Both the position numbers and the translations under genes were made by a program. Shown piece after piece: positions 42,611 through 50,682 of a stretch of 64,000 bases of DNA; the stretch's first letter is position 1; every line of letters starts with the position of its first letter. Under the pieces are notes generated by a model. It was not told the DNA's origin, did not search any database, and saw only the letters and a list, made by a program, of their open reading frames with translations. Origin of the DNA: GCA-016699835 sp964543905. GTDB taxonomy: Bacteria; Planctomycetota; Phycisphaerae; Phycisphaerales; UBA1924. The stretch is taken from NCBI GenBank assembly GCA_964543905.1, contig CAZIZO010000011.1:1-64000 (forward strand), in the 5' to 3' direction.

Positions 42611-43961
42611 GGTCTTGCTCCTGCTCGTCGGTTGGTGTCGCGGGCTCGTGGGCGGCGGGAAGTTTCATGATCTCAGGGAGGACGGCGGTGGCAAAGCATC
42701 CGCGGGGCAACTCGAAGGCGACACGAACGTAGGCGCCGTGCTCGTCCACGCCGCCCTCGACTTCGGGGGCGATAAGGGGCACGCGGAGCGGGCGGCGTGA
42801 ACCCTCGATCAGTTGTGGAGCCTTCTTCGTGAAATCTTCAATCTGGGCGAGCGTGATGCCAAGGCGTTCGAGGGCGCGGCGTTCGGCGGCGTCGCGCTCG
42901 CCGGAGGCTCGCATCATTCGGCCTTGCCACATGGGGCCCGTGGGACTGATCTCGAGTCTCGCGGCACGTTCGTGCGTGGTCGGGTCGGCGAAAGCGGCGT
43001 CATCGACGGCAAAGATGGAGCCGTTCTCGTGCTTGAAGGCGAGGTCGCCCGGGAGGATCGTGTTGAACGTACTGTCGGCGAGTCGCTCGTCGAGGACGGC
43101 GTTGAAGACGGCGGACTGGAAGGCGGAGATCATGAAGCGACCGACGGTGGGGTCGATCGCGTAGACGATCTTGGAGGGCTTTTCGCCTCGGGCGAGCATG
43201 CGGAGGGCGAAGGTCTCGGTGCGCGCGGTGCGTGGGTAGAGCGACATCGCCTCGGCGTACTTTCCTTGGGCATAAAGGGCGCGGGCGTCGGAGTTCTGCG
43301 ATGGGAAGGCGGCGTTGGGCCCGAGCAGTTCGTCGAGGACGCGGGGAAAATCGCGCGCGATCATCGCGCGGCCGATGAGGTGGTTGTTCTGGAGGAGTCC
43401 GAAGCGTTGGGGCCCGACGCGGTTGGGGACGCCGGTGCGTTCGAGGCGATCGAGGACGCGCTTGGCCTGGAGGACGTCGGGGAGTCTGACGTTGCGGATG
43501 CGGATGGAGAAGCGGTTGCCCTTGAGGTGGCCCGGGCGGAGTTTGTTGTTGTGATAGTCGGACCAGAGCACGCGGATGCGATCATCCTGGATCATGGGGA
43601 AATCTTCGATCTTCTTCCCCGTGGCGCGGATGGAGATGACCTGGCGGGTGATCGCGTGCTTGTCCTTGAGGCCGGCATATCCCACGTCGCTCGTTGGCAC
43701 GCCAAAGTGGGTGGCCAGGATGCGGACGAGTTCGAGGGTGGAGAGGTTGCGCTTCTGGACGAGGAGGTAGAAGTGCTCGCCCTGGCCGCAGGGCTCGTAG
43801 GCGGGGATTTCATCGACGAGGAAGTCCTCGGGGCGCTGCTTGATCGCGCCCCCGATGGGGGGAATGTCGTGGGTGACGTACGTGCGCGGCGTGGCGTGGG
43901 TTCCGGGTGGGTCGGCGTCGAGGATCGGGCGGGTGGGAGTGGGAGCGGGCTCGGGGGGCAT
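42603..43961 (-). CDS. truD: tRNA pseudouridine(13) synthase TruD
   Basis: A 452-residue enzyme converting U13 of tRNA-Glu to pseudouridine. 'IKQRPEDFLVDEIPAYEPCGQGEHFYLLVQKRNLST' opens the domain, and 'VGYAGLKDKHAITRQ' (93-107) contains the catalytic Asp100. 'NRFSIRIRNV' and 'VPNRVGPQRFGLLQNN' are further family motifs. It is longer than E. coli TruD (349). The first 28 residues are Pro-rich and not conserved, so a later start is possible. Confidence 0.92.
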   Translation of the reverse strand: MPPEPAPTPTRPILDADPPGTHATPRTYVTHDIPPIGGAIKQRPEDFLVDEIPAYEPCGQGEHFYLLVQKRNLSTLELVRILATHFGVPTSDVGYAGLKDKHAITRQVISIRATGKKIEDFPMIQDDRIRVLWSDYHNNKLRPGHLKGNRFSIRIRNVRLPDVLQAKRVLDRLERTGVPNRVGPQRFGLLQNNHLIGRAMIARDFPRVLDELLGPNAAFPSQNSDARALYAQGKYAEAMSLYPRTARTETFALRMLARGEKPSKIVYAIDPTVGRFMISAFQSAVFNAVLDERLADSTFNTILPGDLAFKHENGSIFAVDDAAFADPTTHERAARLEISPTGPMWQGRMMRASGERDAAERRALERLGITLAQIEDFTKKAPQLIEGSRRPLRVPLIAPEVEGGVDEHGAYVRVAFELPRGCFATAVLPEIMKLPAAHEPATPTDEQEQDRE

Positions 43962-44183
43962 TCGAGAGAGGGTAGAAGACGTGTGGAGGCACGAGGGTGA
44001 ACGCGAGGCGGGAGTTCTTCCGCGTGGTTCCGGAGTTTTGCACGTATTTCTCCCACTCCGGCGCGCGGTTGCGGAGGCGGTCCGTCAGCTCTTCACGGGG
44101 TGCTTTGGAGTTGACCCGCCCGAGCGGGGGACGGCGACCGAACCCACCCCCCAGCCCCCACCCCCACCCACCGGGAGGGGGGG
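43962..44183. other. Intergenic region carrying REP-like element copy D
   Basis: This 222-bp stretch separates truD from the BFN gene, both on the minus strand. It holds the palindromic element at 44141-44184 immediately after the BFN stop and no gene that I can support. Confidence 0.5.
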
Positions 44184-44184
44184 T
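44141..44184. repeat. REP-like GC-rich palindromic element, copy D
   Basis: ACCCACCCCCCAGCCCCC followed by CCCCCACCC-ACC-GGGAGGGGG: an imperfect stem with one A/A mismatch, in the same arrangement as copies A and B. It abuts the BFN stop codon, so its hairpin is positioned as a terminator or mRNA 3'-end protector. Confidence 0.65.
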
Positions 44185-44621
44185 CAAGGTTCGTCGGCCG
44201 TCGCCGAATCGAGGACGTGCTCGGCCACATAAATGGGGACGTCGTTGGCGATGCCGAGGGCGATCGCGTCGCTGGGGCGGGAGTCGATGTGGACCATCTC
44301 GCCGTCGCTGTTCTTGACGTCGAGGGTGGCGAAGAAGGTGTGCTCGGCGAGGTCGGTGATGGTGATGGACTGGAGTTTGCCGCCGAGCGAGGTGATGACG
44401 CTGGCGAGGAGGTCGTGGGTCTGCGGGCGTTTGACGGAGATGCCCTTCAAGCGGCGTTCGATGGCCTGCGCCTCGGGGAGGCCGATGACGATCGGAAAGG
44501 TGCGGACGTTCGGGCTCTCCTCGGAGGAGTCGGGCGCGTCGGCGACCTCACGCAACTCGATGATCTGGAGATCGGTGAGTTCGCGGATGAGGATGCGGGA
44601 AAGTTCCATGCGGATGGGCAT
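44184..44621 (-). CDS. Bifunctional nuclease (BFN/DUF151) domain protein
   Basis: A 145-residue cytoplasmic protein with the BFN core: 'FPIVIGLPEAQAIERRLKGISVKRPQTHDLL', then 'SITITDLAEHTFFATLDVKN' and 'HIDSRPSDAIALGIANDVPIYVAEHVL'. Family members have been reported as dual nucleases, but most bacterial ones are uncharacterised. ATG 44621 has GGAGGA eleven bases upstream; ATG 44609 is an alternative. Its neighbour upstream is the NnrE gene, 63 bp away. Confidence 0.88.
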   Translation of the reverse strand: MPIRMELSRILIRELTDLQIIELREVADAPDSSEESPNVRTFPIVIGLPEAQAIERRLKGISVKRPQTHDLLASVITSLGGKLQSITITDLAEHTFFATLDVKNSDGEMVHIDSRPSDAIALGIANDVPIYVAEHVLDSATADEP

Positions 44622-44684
44622 GCGTGGGCGGTCCTCCGGGGGATGCTAGCCGGGGTGGAGTGTGCGCGGAGGGGCGTGGGTCGA

Positions 44685-45569
44685 TCAGGAACCGGGCTTT
44701 CGGCGCCGTCGCGGCGGCGGGGGCGGGCGCATGTGCCCGCGGAGTTCGGCGAGGCGGCGGCCCGTGCCTAGCGGCGGGAGTCGCTTGCCCAGGCGTTCGA
44801 CGAGGACGCGCGGGGCGCCGATGTCGGCGACGACGACCTCGCCCACGAGCGCCTGCCCCTCGATCGAAAAGAAGCAGGGCTTGAGGCCGCAGAACGTGAC
44901 GGTGAGGTCGGCGTGCACCGCCGCGCCCAACACCTTGCCCGAGTCGGCGTCGAGGCCGGAGGGGAGGTCCACGGCAAGGACAAGGGCGCCGGCGCTTCGA
45001 GCGGCGTTGATGGCGTGGATCATCTCGGCCAGGGCCGCCTGCACGGGGCGATCCAGGCCCGTGCCGAGAAGGGCGTCGATGATAAGGTGCGAGCCCGAGA
45101 AGACATCCGGGGAGGCGGCGCCGGGCGCGATCTCGCGGATCGGAAGGCCCATGCGGCGCACGATGCTGAGGTGCACCGCCGCGTCGCCCGCGAGGCGAGC
45201 GGGGTCCGCGGCGAGCGCGATCGTGACGCGGACGCCCGCGTTCGAGAGGTGTCGAGCGGCGGCGAGCCCGTCGCCCCCGTTGTGACCCGGCCCGCAGACG
45301 ATGGTGATGGACGGATCGTCCACGTCTTCGAGTGCATCGAGCGCGACGTCGGCGACGTGGCGCGAGGCGTTCTCCATGAGGACAATCGAAGGAAGGCCGA
45401 ACTCGTCATGGGCAAGGCGGTCGAGCGCGCGCGAGGCCTCGCGATTGAGGAGGAAGAGCGGGCCGTGGTCCTCGGGCTTTCGGCGGACCTTGGCGGCGCT
45501 GGCGGCGCGGGAGTGCTGCGTGGAACGTGGGCGTCGCTTCACGAGAGGAGCATAGGGGCAAGAGCGCAC
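44685..45569 (-). CDS. nnrE: NAD(P)H-hydrate epimerase (YjeF N-terminal domain)
   Basis: A 294-residue repair enzyme that interconverts the R and S forms of damaged, hydrated NAD(P)H. 'PSIVLMENASRHVADVAL' and 'VCGPGHNGGDGLAAARHLSNAGVRV' are the substrate- and cation-binding loops, with 'IIDALLGTGLDRPV' and 'AVDLPSGLDADSG' also conserved. The C-terminal dehydratase half seen in fused NnrE-NnrD proteins is absent. Two GTG starts are possible (45569 and 45542); neither has a good ribosome site, and the first 35 residues are basic and unconserved. Confidence 0.88.
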   Translation of the reverse strand: MRSCPYAPLVKRRPRSTQHSRAASAAKVRRKPEDHGPLFLLNREASRALDRLAHDEFGLPSIVLMENASRHVADVALDALEDVDDPSITIVCGPGHNGGDGLAAARHLSNAGVRVTIALAADPARLAGDAAVHLSIVRRMGLPIREIAPGAASPDVFSGSHLIIDALLGTGLDRPVQAALAEMIHAINAARSAGALVLAVDLPSGLDADSGKVLGAAVHADLTVTFCGLKPCFFSIEGQALVGEVVVADIGAPRVLVERLGKRLPPLGTGRRLAELRGHMRPPPPPRRRRKPGS

Positions 45570-45672
45570 GCCGGAGCCCGGGGAGATGAGGCCCGGGCCG
45601 GCACGCGAGAAGCATGAATCCGAGTCCCGAACGGGAGCGAGTTGGCCTCGCCCGAGTTTGGCGGGGCATGGT

Positions 45673-48000
45673 TCAGCAGGCGAGTGGATCGAACTTTGGA
45701 GCCGGTGGAGCGGGAGGCGAGGGAGGGGCGGACGGCGGCGAGGGCACGGGCGCCATGACGGGGAGGTCGGCGGGCGAGTCGAGGATGACCTCGGGCGCTA
45801 TGGGGGCTTCCATGGAGTGGTGGGTGGTGGTCCCCGGGGCGTCGAGTTCGGCCTTCATTTTGGCTTGGAGCCGGGCCAGCATCGCGTCGAGTTCGCGGAT
45901 CTGTTCTTCCAGTTGGCGTCCGCGGACGGTCAGGCTGTCGGCTTCGGCCTGGAGAGCGGCCGAGCGTGACTGGAGCGCGTCGGCGGCCTGGAGGAGGGCC
46001 TCCCGCGAGGCGGGATCGGTCGTGCCCTCGGCCTGGGCCACGAGTTGGTGCGCAAGCCCCCGGACGCGTCCGCTCCCTTCCCTGGCCCGGAGCGCGTCGC
46101 CGTGGAGTTTCGTCACCTGCTGACCAAACTCGAGCCGGCTTCGTTCGAGGCGCCACGCTCCTTCACGCATCATCTGGAGTCGATCGAGTGGAGACGGGGG
46201 GATGATCGCGACGGTGGAGCGAGGGGAGAGGGCGCGGGGCGAGGTGGACGCGGCATCCGCGGAGGGATGGATCATCTTCACGAACGCCTCAAAGACTCGA
46301 TGCTGCTCGGGCGTGGCGTGGACGACGATGTGGTCATTTTGAATCTCGACCCAGATCGGCACGTCTTGCCGAGCCATGAGCGCGGAGATGGCTTCGAGTT
46401 TGCCGGCGGGGAGGTCGTAGGGCCGCGGCGTAGTGCCCGAAGAGGGGCCGCTTATGGTGGTGGTTTGCGCATCCGGCGGCGCGGACGCTGGATCACTCCC
46501 CAGGACGGTCATCGCTCGCGGCGTGGTCGCGGTCGTCAAGCCCGACCGATTGGGCATCGCCTCGGCCGATCGGGATGTCTGCTCGCGTGTGGCGGACTTG
46601 ATGGATCGATCGGCGGCGGCCTCGTGGTCCAACGTCGGAGACGCGGGCGCGGAGGGGGCGGTCGGGGCGGCGACGGCCATGGAGGAGGCGGGGTTGACGT
46701 CGTCGGTGGGGCACGCCAACCCGGGCATGACGAACGCGCTCATGCCCAGAAGGGCAAGGGCGGAGAGCGTGCCGAGCGCGGAGGGTGTGGGTGCCTGATG
46801 CTGCGTCATCACCATCGTGATTCTCCTGGAAAGGACCTTGGTGCGATCGTTCAGAATACAGAGGGACAGCCCCGAGGCGAGGCGCGGGGATCGGACGAAG
46901 GACTTGGTGGCGAGCAAGGCTTCCGCGTAGCGGCGGCGATCCGCGGGCAGCAGGGCCGTGACCCATGCATCGCAACTGGCATCGGCCTCGTCACGCACCT
47001 TGCGACGAACCCACCAGACCACGGGATGCCACCAATACAGCGCTCCAAGCACGATCTCGATCCAGCAGAGCAGGTGATCTCTACGAGCAAGGTGGGCGAG
47101 TTCGTGGACGAGCACGCCCCGACGAGCGCGGTCGTCGAGGGATTCCCAAAGATCGCGTGGCAGCAGGAGGCGAGGACGCCGCCCGCACCAGATCATCGGG
47201 GAGATGCGGGCGTGGACGAAGGCGGTCTCGGGCGCCCGGGCGAGGCCCAGACGCGGCGAGAGCGATTGGACCATCGCGAGCAGGGACGCGTCGGCGGGCG
47301 AGGAGGTTCGCAGGGCGCAGCGCCCCGAGAAGATTCGCCCCGCCTGGATCGCGAGGAGGACGAGCGCGCCCCCGAGCCAGAGGGCGGGTAGGAAGGGCGG
47401 CATGCCGGTGAGCGTGTCGCGGAGGAACAACACGCGTTCGAGGGTGGCGGAGAGAATGGCAGATGCCACGGAAGTGAGTCTTGTCGTGAGGATGTGGTCC
47501 CCATGGGTTGCCTCTGGCGTGGGGCACGCCGGCGCGGGAGACGTGGTGGCCGTCTCGCCGGTGGAAGCGTCGCAGGCTACGGTCTCAGCCCACAAAGGGA
47601 CGAAAGCAAGCGGTGCGCCGGACGACTCGTCCGGCGGCGAGCATTCCCACATCGGGATGTCGGGGGGAAGGATCAGCGAAGAAGCGGCAGCGGACCTCGG
47701 GTCGCATGCGTCGATCTGGGCGGTCGTTGGTTCGAGGGGGAGAAGTCGGGGACCTTGCGCGAGTCCCAGATGCTCGAGCGCGATCGCCTTCACGCGTGCC
47801 GAGGGCACTTTGGGCGCTTCCCAGACGATTGCCCCGGCGAGGGGCATCACGAGCGAGAGAAGCGTTGCGAACCACAGGGCGTGACGCGAGGCCGGTCGTG
47901 GATGGAAAGACCCGCAGACGAGGGCGACGACGCCCGCGAGCGGAACGGCGATCAGGCTGCCGAGCCAGAGCAAATCGAGCGTGCGTGCGACGATTTCCAT
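45673..48000 (-). CDS. BlaR1/MecR1-type M56 sensor metallopeptidase with coiled-coil C-terminal region
   Basis: A 775-residue membrane protein. Four N-terminal membrane helices flank the zinc peptidase motif 'VLVHELAHLARRDH' (HELAH about 299-303) and 'DEADASCDAWV', which adds the third ligand. In BlaR1 this protease destroys the BlaI repressor after a signal. Here there is no penicillin-binding sensor domain. Instead, residues 430-775 contain a membrane segment, a Ser/Thr/Pro-rich stretch and a long coiled coil. The signal is unknown. The gene follows the BlaI-type gene by 53 bp, so both share the promoter at 48463-48491. ATG 48000 is chosen for its AGGGGAG. Confidence 0.85.
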   Translation of the reverse strand: MEIVARTLDLLWLGSLIAVPLAGVVALVCGSFHPRPASRHALWFATLLSLVMPLAGAIVWEAPKVPSARVKAIALEHLGLAQGPRLLPLEPTTAQIDACDPRSAAASSLILPPDIPMWECSPPDESSGAPLAFVPLWAETVACDASTGETATTSPAPACPTPEATHGDHILTTRLTSVASAILSATLERVLFLRDTLTGMPPFLPALWLGGALVLLAIQAGRIFSGRCALRTSSPADASLLAMVQSLSPRLGLARAPETAFVHARISPMIWCGRRPRLLLPRDLWESLDDRARRGVLVHELAHLARRDHLLCWIEIVLGALYWWHPVVWWVRRKVRDEADASCDAWVTALLPADRRRYAEALLATKSFVRSPRLASGLSLCILNDRTKVLSRRITMVMTQHQAPTPSALGTLSALALLGMSAFVMPGLACPTDDVNPASSMAVAAPTAPSAPASPTLDHEAAADRSIKSATREQTSRSAEAMPNRSGLTTATTPRAMTVLGSDPASAPPDAQTTTISGPSSGTTPRPYDLPAGKLEAISALMARQDVPIWVEIQNDHIVVHATPEQHRVFEAFVKMIHPSADAASTSPRALSPRSTVAIIPPSPLDRLQMMREGAWRLERSRLEFGQQVTKLHGDALRAREGSGRVRGLAHQLVAQAEGTTDPASREALLQAADALQSRSAALQAEADSLTVRGRQLEEQIRELDAMLARLQAKMKAELDAPGTTTHHSMEAPIAPEVILDSPADLPVMAPVPSPPSAPPSPPAPPAPKFDPLAC

Positions 48001-48053
48001 GGACATGCTCCCCTGCGTGCGGTCCATGCCGTGGAACCGCCGTCCAAACGTGG

Positions 48054-48440
48054 CTACTTCTTCCGATCCAACTCGTCGATCAACTTGCGGAGTTTGGCGA
48101 GGTCGTCGTCCGAGAGGGGCTGGCTCTCGACAAGATGGAGGACCGCGGGGCCCGCGGCGCCGTCAAAGAGAGCATCGAGCATGGCTTGAACCCTGGTGTC
48201 GGTGACCCGTTCCCGCGAGACCTTGGCGCGGTAGACATACGCGAGGCCTTCCTTGTCCGACGAAACCACGCCCTTGTGTTCGAGGCGAGTGAGGAACGTG
48301 AGCACCGTGGTGTAGGCGACCTTGCGTCCGCGATCGTGAAGATGCTGCATGACGTCGCGCACGGTTTGTGGTCCAAAGTCCCACAGGACCCGCAGCACGG
48401 CAAGTTCAGCGTCCCCGAGTTCGATGTCACGTTTGCCCAT
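48054..48440 (-). CDS. BlaI/MecI/CopY-family transcriptional repressor
   Basis: A 128-residue regulator. The winged helix-turn-helix is 'GDAELAVLRVLWDFGPQTVRDVMQHLHDRGRKVAYTTVLTFLTRLEHKGVVSSDKEGLAYVYRAKV'. A C-terminal dimerisation helix, 'LSDDDLAKLRKLIDELDRKK', follows. The family represses its own operon until the paired sensor protease cleaves it. ATG 48440 is chosen by homology. Two near-identical 18-bp operators lie directly upstream, one over the -35/-10 spacer of the operon's own promoter. Confidence 0.93.
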   Translation of the reverse strand: MGKRDIELGDAELAVLRVLWDFGPQTVRDVMQHLHDRGRKVAYTTVLTFLTRLEHKGVVSSDKEGLAYVYRAKVSRERVTDTRVQAMLDALFDGAAGPAVLHLVESQPLSDDDLAKLRKLIDELDRKK

Positions 48441-48442
48441 GT

Positions 48443-48460
48443 CTACTACTCGTGTCGTAG
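48443..48460. promoter_or_regulatory. BlaI-type operator O1
   Basis: CTACTACTCGTGTCGTAG is an imperfect inverted repeat, three bases upstream of the repressor's ATG. It shares 15 of 18 bases with O2, which is 23 bp upstream centre to centre. It lies downstream of the promoter's -10, in the leader. Confidence 0.8.
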
Positions 48461-48462
48461 GA

Positions 48463-48491
48463 AGTCTACTACAAATGTCGTAGACCGTCAA
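48463..48491 (-). promoter_or_regulatory. Promoter of the BlaI/BlaR1-type operon
   Basis: On the minus strand TTGACG (48491-48486) and TAGACT (48468-48463) are separated by exactly 17 bp. Operator O2 fills this spacer and enters the -10, so bound repressor would exclude RNA polymerase. Confidence 0.75.
48466..48483. promoter_or_regulatory. BlaI-type operator O2
   Basis: CTACTACAAATGTCGTAG, arms CTAC-ACA and TGT-GTAG, resembles the TACTACA-nn-TGTAGTA consensus of BlaI/MecI operators from Gram-positive systems. It overlaps the spacer of the repressor promoter. Confidence 0.85.
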
Positions 48492-48575
48492 GCACCCTCA
48501 TCAGAATTCCACCGATGATTTTTGTGATCACCCGGTTTTCATCTCATGGTGGTGGGGCTCTACGCTACGAGGGTC

Positions 48576-49430
48576 ATGTCGAGCGACCGTGCGAATATGC
48601 CCCCTCGCGAAGAGCATCCTTCCCTCATGTCGTGGCTCTCCCATGATCTGGGTGAGATCTGGGGAAAGACCTCGCGAAGCAGCGAGGAACGGCGATTTCT
48701 CGAAGGACCCCGGACCCGGCGGGCCGAGTTTGCCCGTGCCGTTCGGATCTTCATGGAGTGCATCAAGGGATTCCGCTCGCTGCACTTCGTCGGACCTTGC
48801 GTGACGGTGTTCGGGTCGGCACGATTCAAGGAGGGGACGTGGTCGTACGACACGGCCCGGGAGGTCAGCCGCCAAGTGTCGAAGTTGGGATTCACCATCA
48901 TGACCGGCGGGGGCCCGGGAGTGATGGAGGCGGCCAACCGCGGCGCTCGGGACGCCGGCGGACGTTCGGTGGGGTGCAACATCGAGTTACCGATGGAACA
49001 GAAGCCCAACCCGTACCTGGACCAGTTCGTCGAGTTTCGGTACTTCTTCGTTCGCAAGGTGATGCTGGTGAAGTATTCCTACGCGTTCATCGTCTTGCCG
49101 GGGGGCTTTGGCACGATGGACGAACTGAGCGAGGCGGCCACGCTGATCCAAACGGGAAAGATCAGCAACTTCCCGATCGTGATCATGGGGAAAGATTACT
49201 GGGGCCCGCTTGTGGATTTCGTGCGGACGCGCATGCTCGCGTCGGGAGCGATCAGCGAGGAGGACCTGAAGTTGTTCGTCCTGACGGACTCGCCCGAGGA
49301 GGCGACGGAGGTGATCCGCAAGAACGCGCTGGAGAATGCTCAACTGGCGGCGACGATGGGGCCGAAGCGATGGCGTGTGCTGCTCGAATCTTCGCCGCGG
49401 AAGGCGGGCGCCAAGCCCGAGCCGGCGTGA
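48576..49430 (+). CDS. LOG-family (TIGR00730) Rossmann-fold protein
   Basis: A 284-residue protein of the 'lysine decarboxylase-like' LOG family. 'TIMTGGGPGVMEAANRGARDAGGRSVGCNIELPMEQ' and 'FIVLPGGFGTMDELSEAATLIQTGKI' contain the diagnostic PGGxGTxxE. Characterised members are nucleotide 5'-monophosphate phosphoribohydrolases (cytokinin-activating or nucleotide-salvage); the bacterial substrate here is unknown. ATG 48576 is used; GAGGG sits only two to three bases before it, so ATG 48546 or 48597 cannot be excluded. It diverges from the BlaI-type operon. Confidence 0.85.
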   Translation: MSSDRANMPPREEHPSLMSWLSHDLGEIWGKTSRSSEERRFLEGPRTRRAEFARAVRIFMECIKGFRSLHFVGPCVTVFGSARFKEGTWSYDTAREVSRQVSKLGFTIMTGGGPGVMEAANRGARDAGGRSVGCNIELPMEQKPNPYLDQFVEFRYFFVRKVMLVKYSYAFIVLPGGFGTMDELSEAATLIQTGKISNFPIVIMGKDYWGPLVDFVRTRMLASGAISEEDLKLFVLTDSPEEATEVIRKNALENAQLAATMGPKRWRVLLESSPRKAGAKPEPA

Positions 49431-49433
49431 GGA

Positions 49434-50561
49434 TCACGCCGGGAGCAAGTCGGCCTGGCGTGGGGTGGCCGCGAGCGCGTCGGAGAGTGCGCGCGAGAGT
49501 CGGCGGATGTCCTCCGGGGTATGCGCGGCGTTGACGACCACGCGGAAGTATCGCTCGGCGGGCCCGCCCGGGTAGGAGATGAGCGGGGCAAGAATCCCCT
49601 GCGCGTGCACGTGATCGTGGACGCGCTGCATGATGGACTCGGACGAGAACGCGAAGGTGAAGATCGGGATTCCCGGGGGAGGGAGTGGGATCCCGAGCGA
49701 GGCGAGTTCCGTGCGCATCAGGTCGATGTTGCGACGCAGGGTGGGGACCAGCGAGGACTCGCGGCGAATCACGGCCAGGGCGGCCCGGCAGGACTCGGCG
49801 AGCGCGGGCGGGATGGGCGTGGAACTTCGATACACCGCCGCCACTTCGCGGACGCGGGAGATCAGGGCTCGCCGACCAAGCACGGCCCCGCCGTAGCACC
49901 CAAGCCCCTTGGCGAGCGTGGTGGTCAGGAGGACGCGGGGGTCGTCGAGGGCGAAATGGTTGACCGCACCACGACCGCCCTCGCCGAGGACGCAGAATCC
50001 GTGGCAGTCATCGACGAGCAAGGCCGAACGAGACTTGGGCAGGAGGCGCAGGAGATCGGGAAGTGGAGCGACGGCGCCGTCGGCGGCGAAGACGCTGTCG
50101 GTCATGATCGCGACGCCCGCGTCGTGGTGTTGTCGGATGAGCCACGCCGCCGACTCGGGGTTGAGGTGCTCGTACTCAAACACCTGCATGCCGGCGGAGA
50201 CGGCGGCATTGCGGATGCTGCGGTGGGCGTGGGCGTCGAGGAGCGCGACGCCGATGACATCCGCCAGACCTTGGCAGGCCGCAAAGTTGGCGGTGTAGCC
50301 CTCGGCGGTGAGGATGCACGCTTCTTGCGCGATATAGGACGCGAGTTCGAACTCGAGCAGTTCGTGCGATGTCGTGTTCCCAGTGGTCTCGCGCGAGGCC
50401 GTCGTGCTGAGCCCGAAGGTCTGAAGACCCCGGAAGGTGGCCGCGAGAACGTCCGGGTGGTTGGCGAGCCCGAGGTAGTTGCAACCGCCGAAGGCGAGGA
50501 AGTCGCGTCCGTTCATGGTGACGCGGGTAGCGGCGGCGGCGGCGATGGGCAGTCGGGGCAT
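49434..50561 (-). CDS. AONS-like PLP-dependent acyltransferase (BioF/KBL family)
   Basis: A 375-residue alpha-oxoamine synthase-like enzyme. 'FLAFGGCNYLGLANHPDV' is the family's glycine-rich opening, and 'STTASRETTGNTTSHELLEFELASY' the substrate-positioning stretch. 'LLVDDCHGFCVLGEGGRG' holds the Asp (185) and His (187) that hold PLP, and 'LTTTLAKGLGCYGG' the PLP Lys (218). 8-Amino-7-oxononanoate synthase (biotin) and 2-amino-3-ketobutyrate CoA ligase both look like this. There are no biotin genes beside it, so the substrate is left open. Three bases separate its stop from the LOG gene's stop. Confidence 0.8.
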   Translation of the reverse strand: MPRLPIAAAAATRVTMNGRDFLAFGGCNYLGLANHPDVLAATFRGLQTFGLSTTASRETTGNTTSHELLEFELASYIAQEACILTAEGYTANFAACQGLADVIGVALLDAHAHRSIRNAAVSAGMQVFEYEHLNPESAAWLIRQHHDAGVAIMTDSVFAADGAVAPLPDLLRLLPKSRSALLVDDCHGFCVLGEGGRGAVNHFALDDPRVLLTTTLAKGLGCYGGAVLGRRALISRVREVAAVYRSSTPIPPALAESCRAALAVIRRESSLVPTLRRNIDLMRTELASLGIPLPPPGIPIFTFAFSSESIMQRVHDHVHAQGILAPLISYPGGPAERYFRVVVNAAHTPEDIRRLSRALSDALAATPRQADLLPA

Positions 50562-50682
50562 GAAGAAGAATATCGGCGCGAGGGAGGATCGCCGACGACC
50601 GTGTAACTGAAGGGTGCACAGAGAACCCTACAGGACCGACCCGTGAACTTCGATGGACGGCACGATGAGCCTGCGTGCCGAG

